Shown here in pieces: positions 11,050 through 22,052 of a stretch of 64,000 bases of DNA. The notes below the pieces were generated by a model. That model was not told the DNA's origin. It saw only the letters and a list, made by a program, of their open reading frames with translations, and did not search any database. The position numbers were made by a program, and so were the translations under genes. The DNA lies in NCBI RefSeq assembly GCF_018812025.1, contig NC_063045.1, forward strand, positions 2,189,112-2,253,111, given 5' to 3'. Numbering within the stretch: the first letter of the stretch is position 1; every line of letters starts with the position of its first letter. Source of the DNA: Megalobrama amblycephala. Its lineage: Eukaryota; Chordata; Actinopteri; Cypriniformes; Xenocyprididae.

Positions 11050-11340
11050 GGAAATTACATACAGTACAAGATTCACCTCCTGTCAGGATAAAGCTTTATT
11101 GATGACTTCTGCTAATGCGTCATCCCTTAATCAAACTGAGATTGTGACATCACTCGAACACTAAAAGAATAGATATAATAGAACTGACTGTGTTTACACA
11201 AATACCTGTGAAAGAGCAGCTGTCAATCAAATAACATGCAGGTACTGGTTTGAGTCTCCAATATAACACTGTTGTCATCACTGGTATTGTTACATTTACT
11301 GGAAGAGAGTGGTATAATGTTGCTAATGTACCTTCCATGC
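11050..11340 (+). other. Candidate alternative last exon and 3' UTR of the one-V receptor
   Basis: Joined in phase 1 after the membrane exon ending at 6914, 11050-11102 codes GKLHTVQDSPPVRIKLY and stops at TGA. The exon and about 280 bp beyond are clearly paralogous to 15052-15350 (shared TTTATTGATGACT, ACTGAGATTGTGACATCACT, AGCTGTCAATCAAA and CATGCAGGTACT motifs). This suggests that both are copies of the 3' end of the same gene type. If used, the nested transposons at 7.2-10.7 kb all lie in the final intron. Transcript evidence would be needed to choose between this end and the TAG at 7076-7078. Confidence 0.42.
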
Positions 11341-12296
11341 TCTTTTTTTTTTTTTCAAACTAATTTACCATTATACCCTCATTAGTAAATGGATGCATAA
11401 AGGATACGGGCTGTGTTAAATATTGTTACTACTTGTGATGTTTGTCAGGAGAAATGTTACAGCACACAAATTTGTATGTTCATCTGATATAGTGCATATG
11501 GTATTAAAGCAGACCTGATTCTCTCATAACTGTTCAAATGTGAGTTTGTTTGCCTCTAAATTATTTATTTATTTATTTTTACTTCATTATATTAGTGAAC
11601 TAAGCTATATGATTGAGTCATCATTTGAGTGATTGTGTTTCTACATCTAAAATGTGATTTCAACACTCCTGCACTAAACTTTCGCCTTTGTTTTTGGAAA
11701 GAGCAGACATACGGCTTTATATATTTATGAATTAATTATTTGGCAACCCAGCGCTGCGTAAATATTGGACAGAACACATGCTTGGATATATACATGAACC
11801 CATTTGCTGGGTCAGTGCTGGATCAGTCAATTTGATACTGGTTTTTAATTTTAAATAATTAAATTGCACTCTAAAATCTCTATATACATATAGGACAGGA
11901 ACAGTTTATATACAATATTTTTTTTATTCAATGGCAAGTCAGTCTTTTACAAGCATGAAATACTCCAAAACATTTAGTAAATGTTTTAGGACATGACAGG
12001 AGCAGAAACAGCAGCCAATGGGAAACTGGTGTTCCAATTCATTAAACGGCAATCTTATATATTCATTTTTGAAAAGTTACATAAAAAACAGCGTTACCTT
12101 GTGCCATCTCATCTGTCATGGTGCATTAACACTTCTCATTTACTTTGAATGGGTGACGTCATGCATTGCCGAACTGAATTGTGGGTTCTGTCGCATGACT
12201 TCGCTCGTGTTGCTCGCGGCAGAAGTTGAAGACTTCTCAACTTTTCATGCACCAATGCAGGTGTCAGCCAATCAAATCACAGGACGCCAATTGTCG
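11341..12296. other. Intergenic AT-rich sequence
   Basis: No gene is recognised. The part from about 12107 (GGTGCATTAACAC; GCCAATCAAATCACA) has weak inverted counterparts at 12907-12970, suggesting an older element into which the one at 12297-12903 inserted. Confidence 0.3.
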
Positions 12297-12903
12297 GTGC
12301 GTTCCAAATGGGATATGGGCACTTCGGAGTGAAAATAATCATGGCCGCCATATTGAAGGGTCGTTCCAAACCAAAGTGCTCAAAACTGGCCACTTCAAAG
12401 GGCCCTTCGGAATGAAAGATTTCGAAGGGTACAACTGATGGACACTTCGGGCCCCCATGATCCTTTGCACAGGGAAGTTCTTTGACGTCACAGAATGGGT
12501 TATAGGAGTTTGATTTTACCTATAAATGTATATATAGTATTTTTCTATACTACTGTAATATTTATACGAGTTAGATTTAGTACGTTATTATGGTCAAAAC
12601 GACATTGCACTTCAACAAAAATACTTTACAGCTCCCTTTATCAGTCCATTCAAATGTTTAAAATACATAGACACAATATAGCCTACATGCGATAAACCTA
12701 AAATAAATAAATAAACTAATGTTAAACAAAGGGCGCAGCTTGCACAGTTTACTCCTCTTTGATTGTCTCGTTAAGATGACGCTGAAGTGCGTTCCAAAAG
12801 AAGAGTTTTGTTGACCCCTACACCCTTCATCCCTTCGAAGCTCTCACTCCGGAGGGTAGAAGGGATTAGGGCATAGGGATCAGCCCTTCCGAATGGAACG
12901 CAG
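12297..12903. mobile_element. Terminal-inverted-repeat MITE, GTGCGTTCCAAATGG ends
   Basis: Left end GTGCGTTCCAAATGGGATAT, right end CCCTTCCGAATGGAACGCAG. Inside are several CACTTCGG/CCCTTCGAAG blocks. It has no transposase ORF. Termini are similar to those of 7261-7697. Confidence 0.5.
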
Positions 12904-13439
12904 GGTGTGTTAATGCAACACCAGAAAGTAATGTGATTGGTTATTGTCACTATGATGGTCGTGTCAGCACATGCTTCAAACGCCCTCTGTCAAGAGTTGA
13001 CACCAACACCCCGTGTGAATGCACAGTCAGGCATTTAAGTTTCAACCGTCAAATGCATAGTGCAATCACAGCTGCAACGCTAGCACACTAGATTATCAGC
13101 GCTCCTATTACATATTATCATCAGCTTGCCATAACACATGACAGCGATATCACATCGTTTTTCAGCCCTGGTTGCGCATTCGTTTGACAGCCATGAAACT
13201 TCCATGGTGGCGCCGCCACATTGTTCGCTTTGAGTGTATGCTGCGTTTGTAGAAGGCAGCATTCCAAGCACACTGCGGTGTACGGTACATAAACAAAAAA
13301 GGTAAAATGTGAGACTAATGACATTTTCCTCTTTGTACAGTAATAATTTAATAGGAATACAATGTACTACAAACCTTAATTTCATTCAGGAATTTTTCTC
13401 TCAGAAAAGAAAACAAAATGGCCATTAAGTTCAAGTTTT
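12904..13439. other. Intergenic sequence, no gene recognised
   Basis: Overlapping minus-strand frames at 13080-13385 have no recognisable domain. The first part may be the right arm of an older inverted-repeat element. Confidence 0.25.
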
Positions 13440-14056
13440 AACTGCTTTGGCACAGAATACCCAGCACTTGGTTAGTATGTGAGGGGGTTCATTGACATTA
13501 AATATGACCCAGCAGCTGAGATACAGAAAAACTACCCAGCACTTTGGTAACAATATTAACAATACCCAATAAAATTACCTAGCAGGCTGAACCCAAAATT
13601 TGGGTTAAAAAAAATGGTTAAAAATTTACTTTTTTAGAGTGTGTATTTTACTGAAAACATATGTAAACCCTCCTGTTCAAACCACCCACTCTAAGCAGGA
13701 CTCAAACCTGGGTCCACTAGCATGGCAGTCGGGCGCTCTATAAGGCAACAAGGATCTAAAGGCCGCAGTCTCTAGCGTCAGTTGCTAGAGCGCCTCTTGT
13801 GATCAGGAGTTAGGTTTACACACATAGCTCTTACCAGCCTATGTCCACTACACATGCACCAATTTGACAGAGCTGCACTACTTTAATTCTCCTGAAGAGG
13901 TCGCAAAAAGCCTGTGATAAATAACTCAAACCCGGGGTTGTTATGCCTGATCCAGGATCTGGGTAAAACAAAAACTACTCAAACACTGAAAAAAAAAAAA
14001 AAAGCTCAACCCAGGACTTGGGTAGAAAAAATAACCCAAGATTTTTTTAGAGTGTA
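13440..14056. repeat. 'Acccagca...ttttttagagtgt' repeat, with two copies of one end
   Basis: The terminus TTTTTTAGAGTGTG occurs at about 13632 and TTTTTTTAGAGTGTAG at 14044-14056, each preceded by AACCCAAxxTTGGGTT blocks. The same family forms the foldback at 28875-29370. Between the two ends, at 13684-13800, is a tRNA-SINE-like stretch: on the minus strand GGTTTGAGTCCTGC looks like a pol III B box, with GCGCTCTAGC repeated nearby. Confidence 0.45.
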
Positions 14057-14375
14057 GGTATGATTAAAAGTCAAAATGGCTTGCCATATGAACACAACTG
14101 TAGGTAAATGGCACTGTGATTAACTCAGCATCATAAAAAGATTCATTGCTACTTTCACTGCGTATCATTTAGTTATTCAATGCAGTTTCCTTTGCCGTTT
14201 TTGAATGTAGATCTATGTGGCCTATTTGAAAATTTCAGCATTTCACAACAAATATGTTCTGCTTTCAAGACTGATGATATTAACGTGAACAATGCATAAT
14301 ATTAGTCATAGTGTTCTCATGAACACTGATTTCCTGTTTCCCATTTGTCAGTTGATCTCTAGTAAAGCCTGCCTG

Positions 14376-15090
14376 TCATTATCTGTCTTCAGGTACTATG
14401 GGAGGATTATATGCTGCTGCTGTTGAGTTATTGCTAGTTTTCTTGTTGGCGACTGGAGGTGTAACTGCATGTGTGATTTACTGTTGCCACGTCAGATCTA
14501 TATATCTTATCATCTTTATATCTTAAAGGTTCTCTAAGTGATCCTGGGTGGAGTAACTTCCTGTTGACGTTCGAAGTGTTGTCAAACAAAACAGAGGCTA
14601 GCTAGACCCTCCCTCCTCCTCCTCCTCCTCCCCCTCCCCTCCGTGCTTCATGAAACAGTCATGAACGCGCATTTAAAATCATTCTTGTCGGTTATTGGCT
14701 GGAGCATGTTTATTACGTTTCGTGGTCCAGGCTGCACCAGTTTGTTTTTATTGCCGTTTTTGGAGCTTGTGGCGACTACAGAGGCCGCGTTTTTTACAGT
14801 GTGTTCAGGGGACAGGCAGCTAGCGGATAGTGAGGAGATGTTTGCTGTATGTGACAAAAAATGTTTTGGCCTAAAAACGCGTGACATTGCTTAGAGCACC
14901 TTTAATGCTTCAGACTACATATGGCATGTATTACTATCAGAAGATGACAGCACAATTTGGTTTCGTCAGGCTGAAGAATTATTAACATTACACATTGTTA
15001 AAAATGTATTTTTTGTGTATTAATGTGTAACTTAAACATGTTTTCTTTTAGGGGAGTCACGTAGAAGACTCCTCCCCTAATCAGAATGAC
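14376..15090 (+). pseudogene. Decayed duplicate of the one-V receptor 3' end
   Basis: 14381-14489 aligns with the membrane exon of the gene at 3356-7078: ATCTGTCTTCAxGTACT, then TATATGCTG, a hydrophobic stretch, and GTGTGATTTACTGTTGCCAC, the same YCCH end. The bases holding the original acceptor and first codons (ATTTCAGCTCCAG) are deleted. The frame runs to TAA at about 14525, where a TTAA-flanked element begins. After it, 15052-15081 is a short exon after TTTTCTTTTAG that would code GESRRRLLP and stop, paralogous to 11050-11102. The upstream intron also matches (TTTCACAACAAATxTG). No leader or V exon is found, so this is a partial duplication and probably not expressed. Confidence 0.6.
14523..14905. 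mobile_element. TTAA-flanked MITE
   Basis: Bounded by TTAA at 14523-14526 and 14902-14905. Ends TTAAAGGTTCTCTAAG and CTTAGAGCACCTTTAA form imperfect inverted repeats. TTAA edges suggest a piggyBac-type target. It interrupts the decayed receptor copy directly after its membrane exon. Confidence 0.6.
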
Positions 15091-15535
15091 ACTTTATTAA
15101 TGACTGCTAAATGCAACGTGCCCTAATCGCACTGAGATTGAGACTGAGACATCACTGTAACATTATTATTATTATAAAACTTCCACTGAAAGGGAAAGTG
15201 AAGAAAAAATGAACAAGCTATCAAGATATCAGTGAACCACGCACATCACACTCACAGAGCATGTGCATGAATATGCAAATGAGCATTTGAAGGCAGCTGT
15301 CAGTCAAACAACATTCAGGTACTTCAGGTTATGTTACTGTTGCTTTTACTGGTGTTCTTATGTTGCTAACATACCAGCCTTTTTAACTAATTTTCCAGCA
15401 CACCTTCCTTGGTCACTCACCAACCAGCTAGGATATTAATTGATTTATTGATCAAGTTGATGAAACAATGGTGTTAAGCTACTGAAAATACTTTCTGTGA
15501 TGTTTGTCAGGAGGAATGTTACAGTACAGTTTGGA

Positions 15536-15539
<4 letters not shown>
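15091..15539. other. Paralogue of the 11.1-11.3 kb 3' UTR
   Basis: CACTTTATTAATGACT, CGCACTGAGATTGAGA, AGGCAGCTGTCAGTCAAA and ATTCAGGTACTTCAGG correspond in order to motifs at 11090-11250. No further gene is seen. Confidence 0.45.

Positions 15540-15594
<55 letters not shown>
15540..15594. repeat. (TA)n microsatellite
   Basis: Pure alternating TA just before the left end of the 1.5-kb foldback. Confidence 0.95.
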
Positions 15595-15596
<2 letters not shown>

Positions 15597-15615
15597 CATT
15601 TTTTCTGTAAACATA

Positions 15616-17126
15616 CAGTGTGTGCAGAATTATTAGGCAAGTTGATTTTCTGATCATATTTTTTTCCCAAGCACATTTTACCAATTCCAATCCACATCAA
15701 TCTTAATAACTACTATTAATATTGTTTTTAATCATTTATAAGTGATATATAATTGTTCATGAAGGCTGGAAATGAAAAATGCCTTATATTCAGGTGTGCA
15801 GAATTATTAGGCAGGTTTGCTTTTACAGGCAAAATGAGCCAAAAAAGAGATTTAACTCAGGAGAAGGACGCAATACTAATGCAATATTAGAAATTGCAAA
15901 GTTAAAGCATGACCAAGGGACAGCAAAATGCTCATTGGGTCAGCGGGGTCAGACAAAATCAGGTGGAAAAGAAAAGACACATGTTAACTGCAAAATAATT
16001 AAGAATTAAGTTGAAGAATTAAGTGTGAAACCATCAGGAACCCTTTAGTCTCCAGCGCCACCATTTTCCAGAGCTGCAACCTACCTGGAGTCTCCAGAAG
16101 TGCAAGGTCTCACGATCTCAGAGACTTAGGTTAGCTAAAGAATCCTAAAAAATGACCCGCACTTGATAAGAATCACAAGCTGAAGTGTTATAAAATACAT
16201 GAAGACTGGGTTTTTATAGGCCTTATAGACAGACAGCTTGAGAATGACTCCTGATGGACCAGCACCACATCCTCTTGTACCACTGTTTGAAGAATTTATC
16301 TTCCAGAATCTGGCAGTAAGATGTGGGAGTTCACTTTTAGTCCATCTCTTATCCTGAAATGTCTGTCTTGCAGAGATGGACTAAAAATGATCTTCCAAAA
16401 CTTACTGCCAGATTCTGGAAGATAAATTCTTCAAACAGTGGTACAAGAGGATGTGGTGCTGGTCCTTCAGGAGTCACTCTCAAGCTGTCTGTTTATAAGG
16501 CCTATAAAAACCCAGTCTTCATGTATTTTATAACACTTCAGCTTGTGATTCTTATCAAGAGCGGGTCATTTTTTAGGATTCTTTAGCTAACCTAAGTCTC
16601 TGAGATCCTAACACCTTGCACTTCTGGAGACTCCAGGTAGGTTGCAGTTCTGGAAAATGGTGGCGCTGGAGACTAAAGGGTTCCTGATGGTTTCACACTT
16701 AATTCTTAATTATTTTGCAGTTAACATGTGTCTTTTCTTTTCCACCTGTTTCTGTCTGACCCCGCTGACCCAATGAGCATTTTGCTGTCCCTTGGTCATG
16801 CTTTAACTTTGCAATTTCTAGTATTGCATTAGTATTGCGTCCTTCTCATGAGTATTTAATAATTTTTGACTTTTCAGTCTGAGTTAAATCTCTTTTTTGG
16901 CTCATTTTGCCTGTAAAAGAAAACCTGCCTAATAATTCTGCACACCTGAATATAAGGCATTTTTCATTTCCAGCCTTCATGAACAATTATATATCACTTA
17001 TAAATGATTAAAAACAATATTAATAGTAGTTATTAAGATTGATGTGGATTGGAATTGGTAAAATGTGCTTGGAAAAAAAAATATGATCAGAAAATCAACT
17101 TGCCTAATAATTCTGTACACAGTGTA
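15616..17126. mobile_element. 1.5-kb foldback transposon, near-perfect palindrome
   Basis: Begins CAGTGTGTGCAGAATTATTA and ends in the imperfect complement TAATAATTCTGTACACAGTG. Complementarity runs almost the whole length: TGACCAAGGGACAGCAAAAT (15910) pairs with 16780-16800, TCTCCAGCGCCACCATTTTC (16051) with 16655-16675, and CACCACATCCTCTTGTACCA (16264) with 16440-16460. The centre is near 16370. It has no intact transposase; the open frames are within the arms. Confidence 0.85.
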
Positions 17127-18505
17127 TACAGTTTCATCTTGATTGAAATGTACAATAATGAGTCACAACACAGGAGCATTAAATAAGATCTGATTCTCAA
17201 CGCCTCGAGTCATGATTTAAATGATCATTATGTATTTCTGTACATTCTCAAATGTGATTTCAACACTAATTTTTACCTTTAACAATAAAACAGTAAATAG
17301 GTATTACAGGCAAACAGTAAAAGTTATTATAGTGACAGATACTACAGTTAAACCAAAATGAAATAATATTTTCTTTTAATAAAATGAGGGTAGTGGTAAG
17401 TCTTAACAAGTCACTGAGTCATTCATTCAAATCAATTTGCTGTAAAATAATAAAAAAAAAAAAAACTGTAATTGTTACATTAAAGAGCTATATTTCTACC
17501 CAATCTGACCCTTAAATTTAGTTTTGTTGATGTAACATAATATACTTGGGTTGATTCAGAAATGTTAAATAATATTTTTTATTTGAATAAAAGTAGTTAA
17601 TTTAGATTTTACAGATGAAGACACAGATGAAAGGTGTTTTAACACAAAGTTTACTCTTAGTATCCACACTCAAGAGGTAAACACACATGACTGTTAGTGA
17701 GACCGGACCACTGACAACTAAAGTGTAGCAACCTAAATACAACAGATAATGGGGTAAACACAGCTGAACCAAATGAACTATTCAACATGGTAACCTAGGA
17801 GACAAATGAGTGGCGGGAATAACCAAGACATGTGATGAATGAAAACAAACTGAAAGTTCATAAAACTAACACAAACTGAACATAACTGTGACAGTTACCA
17901 CATGAAGTACATATTTTTAGGTTACCATTTTTCTAGCCTACACATTCAGGAATGAAACAAAACTAGTATAGCCTGTGTGCTACTCGAGGATGCTAGATGC
18001 TGATGTAGCTTTGTAACTAAAGGAGCAAAAACAGACAATATTCATCTTAAATGTAAGTAATAACTTTGTGTTTGCCAAATTGTTTTATAAAAGCAATATC
18101 ACAAATAAATAAAACAGCAATTTTGCTAGTGTGATAAATAATGCTTAATTATATCATAAGTGACAAAAATAAAAATCAGGAGCTCATTATTGGGGCACTT
18201 TTTCATAACTTAAATTTTGTGGGCAATTTGGTAATTTTGAAGTTTGGGGCATTTCTGAAATCATACAGCGTGTTTTGAAATTCTTGAAAATAATAAGCTT
18301 GCTCTCTCTCTCGCTCTCTACAAATCTCTACAAAGTAAATCACCCGTGTAAAATGTCCCTCAGTATGTGTTATTTGTTTGTTTGTTTGTAATTCCTCTCT
18401 CTGTCAGTCAGTCAGTCAGAAATGAAGCTTGACAAACTTTGAGACTCAAGGAACGGAGCACTTCAATAACTTTGTCCCCGACTGTCGTTCACAGCTTGCA
18501 TCAGT
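17127..18505. other. Intergenic region upstream of the intact three-V receptor
   Basis: No gene is recognised. It contains A-rich runs, a (TC)n-like tract at 18300-18320 and a (GTTT)n tract at about 18374-18388. The promoter and 5' UTR of the gene at 18506 should lie in the last few hundred bases; no TATA box is convincing. Confidence 0.3.
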
Positions 18506-21500
18506 ATGAAGATCCATTTTTTACTGTGGCTTTTCCTATTATTTGTGAATGGTAAGTATTACGTTTTTCATAATGCTTTCGGTTTCAGTTTACAGCAATT
18601 TTTAGTGGACTTCCCTTCAAGCTCCAATGTTTTTGCTACCTGATCAATGAGTGCAGAAAGTCACTTGTTTATTAGGCAAGACTCAGGGGCTTCTGAGTGT
18701 TATATGTATTTAATCCCTATTTTTCGCTGTGTTCTGCAGGTGTGTCTGGTGTAGAGACAGATGTTGCGGAGTCTGTATCAGTGATTGTGGGAGATTCTGT
18801 CACACTACATACAGGTGTTACTCAAATACAGAGAGATGATGTGTTACAGTGGAGGTTTGGAGAAGATCTCATTGCTAGAATCACTAGTGAGTCCGGTAAG
18901 ATCACAGTACTTGTTACTGCTAATGAGAAATTCAAAGACAGACTTAAGCTGAATGATCAGACTGGAGATCTCAAGATCAGAAACATCAAAACCACAGACT
19001 CTGGACTTTATAAATTTGAGACCACCGGCACCCGTGGGTTAAAGACATTCGATGTCAATGGTGAGTATGTGAGTTATTTAATAATTATTTTTCTCAGATG
19101 AATGTGTTTGCTGACAGTGTTATAGAACTCAAAACTGATAGAAACGTTACCTGTGTATGTAGGTGTGACTGATACGGTGTCAGATGGAGTAAAGGTTGTG
19201 TCCATGATGGAAAGAGATTCTGTCGTTCTGAACACTGGTGTTACTAAAATACAGAGAGGTGATCAGATAACCTGGAGGTTTATAGAAAAAGACACACTTG
19301 TAGCTAAAATAGATACAACAGCTGGAATATTCTCTACATATGATCACATTCTTGATGGGAGATTCAAAGACAGACTGCAACTGAACCATCAGACTGGATC
19401 TCTGACCATTATTAACGTCAGGCCCAACACCTCTGGACATTATGAAGTGAATATCACCATGAGCGGCAGCAGTTACACCACACACAAGACATTCAGTGTG
19501 ATTGCAATTGGTAAGTCACTTGAAAACTGAAATAAATGTTATTTTAACAGTAAAAACGCTACGGGAAAAAAAAAAAAGTAAATAGGTTAACAGTACGTTC
19601 CCGTATTATATACAGGGAAAAACTGTAAAAGGTCTTACCAGACATTTATGCAATTTTCACAGTAAAATGCTGTAAATTTCACAATTTTTATAAGTAAAAA
19701 AGACAAAACCAATGTATAATTTAGTCAAAATCTGTAAACTGATGTTCCCACAATTCCCTGTGTGACACTCCACATTTGAAAGTATTTGGTTCAAATAATC
19801 GTTTCTTAATAGTTTTTGTTAACAGTTATGGACATTAGGGTTTTATGTTACATCTTCTGTTGTTTATGAATGTTTATTGCATTATGCAAGTGTTGTGGGT
19901 TACACAACAAAAAAATGTAATATTTTTGCAGTAAAATATCAAAAACCACTAGGCCAGTGTTATATATTTTGTTCACTTGAGTACTTACAATATCCCAAAT
20001 ATTTCCAACTATTTGTAAATCGTGAGAAAATTGCAATTTTAACCAAGGAGTAGCCTGTCAATTGCGTCATACCCGCGTTACCCTCGGTTTCCGGTTTTAT
20101 TTGGTAGAAACCATGGAAACACCAAAGACGCTTTAAAATAATACATGTTTTAATAGACAAGGGAACAACTGTTTTGATATATTTATAGACAAAAACTAAT
20201 TATTGTTATATAGCTCAACACATTTGATCTTATTGTTTAAATCAATTTTCTTGATTTTTTTGCGAGTACCATGCTTTACCATGCCTCAGAGAAAAACACT
20301 ATTTTGTGAAGTAGCTAACATAGCATAACCGATGCAGTTTTATTTTTAGTAACAGTAATACAGTATTTTCTCCTTTATACAATATGTTTTAAAATTAGTT
20401 GTATGCCATTTATCAACACAAGCCATCCAGCATTTAATATGATAATCTAAAATCGATCTATCCTACTGCAGAGTGTCTCAAACAAGTGTTTCACAGTAGC
20501 CGCCGAGCGAACACACAGATTAACCTTATAACATCATTTTTGACACTCAAATGTATCTAATATGATAAACAGAGCTGTGTTACCTCAAACTCATGACCAG
20601 AAAAGTGGAAGCGGTGCCGGTGACTTTGTCATAATAAAAGTCCCGCTGCTCGTGAGGCGTGTGTTGATCAATCGCTCCAGCTCCTCATTCAGCTCCACAA
20701 CACTCGGTCCTGCTCTGCTGCATACTACAATAACGTTAATAATCGCATCCATGAACATGATTTCTTTCCGACTCCAATCCCTATTCTTTTGCACCGTCCG
20801 TTGAGGTGGAGACCACATGTCCCAAGATTCCACTCTAAAACTTGCCGTCATCAAGCTACGCCTTTGTTTTGAATAGGCTTCTAGCGACCTCTAGTGGACC
20901 AAATTATTACATACTGCACCTTTAACCTAAGTGTTTGGTCCTACCTCTTTGAGGTATTCTGACCAATCAGGTATTGTTTATGTTTCTTTCCAGGTGGCTT
21001 TCTCCTCCCCTGATCATAAAGTAAATGTCATCTCCTGGTCTCTTATCTTTCCCACTCTCACCACAGAATACAGAGAGTACAGTTTAGACATGATTTCTCT
21101 AAAAATAATATGATACATTTTACACATTTTTCATTCATGCCAAATTATGAATAGAGAATTAAATTCATTCCAAACAAGGCACACTTTCAATCAACCATTC
21201 AAACAGTTATAACAATTACATGAATTGTGAGTGTTCTAAGCATAGTCATATGTATAATGTGTAGACATGATATAGAATTATGCTGTTGAATGATGTTTGA
21301 TAAGTTTTAAATTTCAACTGTGTCACTCAGAGGTCATTCAGAAGAAACAGGCATTCCTGTCTCAGGAGATCAAAAGACTCTGGTGTTATCTTCTTGTGGC
21401 TCAAGTTGTGTTGTCTCTCAACTATTTTGTCTTTTACAAATTGCTTTTAAGTTCAACACCTCTTTCCTCAGGCAGGAAGCATGCATGGCCATAAAATACT

Positions 21501-21994
21501 AAGCAGGGGGTTGTTGATAGCCTGAATGGAGCCGAAAATGAGTGTCTCTGAGTTTGGATCCTGCGTGTTGATTTGTGATCTTCAGTGCTGGGATAAGACT
21601 TGTATAGAGTTATGTTTAAAAGAATCATCTGAAAGATTAATGGTTCATTCTCAATTCCTAAAGAAACACAATGCACCTATAGACTGAACATGTAATGCGG
21701 ATGCGCATGACTACACTGTTCCCTTTCATGGGAACATCGACGCTGCATAGTCGCTTTGGGAACGCCTCTGCGTGTTTTGTCATGAAACACTCATGAAATC
21801 GAACCAATAGTGTGACGGGACGTCAGAGCGGGTGACGTCACGGACCAGGAAACTATAAAGCACCCCTGAGAACGCCAGCTTCTGAAGTCTTCAGCAGCGC
21901 TCTGTGTTATTGTGTGTCTTATTTGGTGTTGTCTGCCCTTATATACAGCAAACAAAATATCTCTTCATATTTTAGTCACCAAGCATATATCGAG

Positions 21995-22052
<58 letters not shown>

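Noticed and set aside
13684..13800. Possible tRNA gene
   Set aside because: Only a B-box-like GGTTTGAGTCC is seen; no cloverleaf could be drawn and the context is repetitive, so it is treated as a SINE-like fragment.
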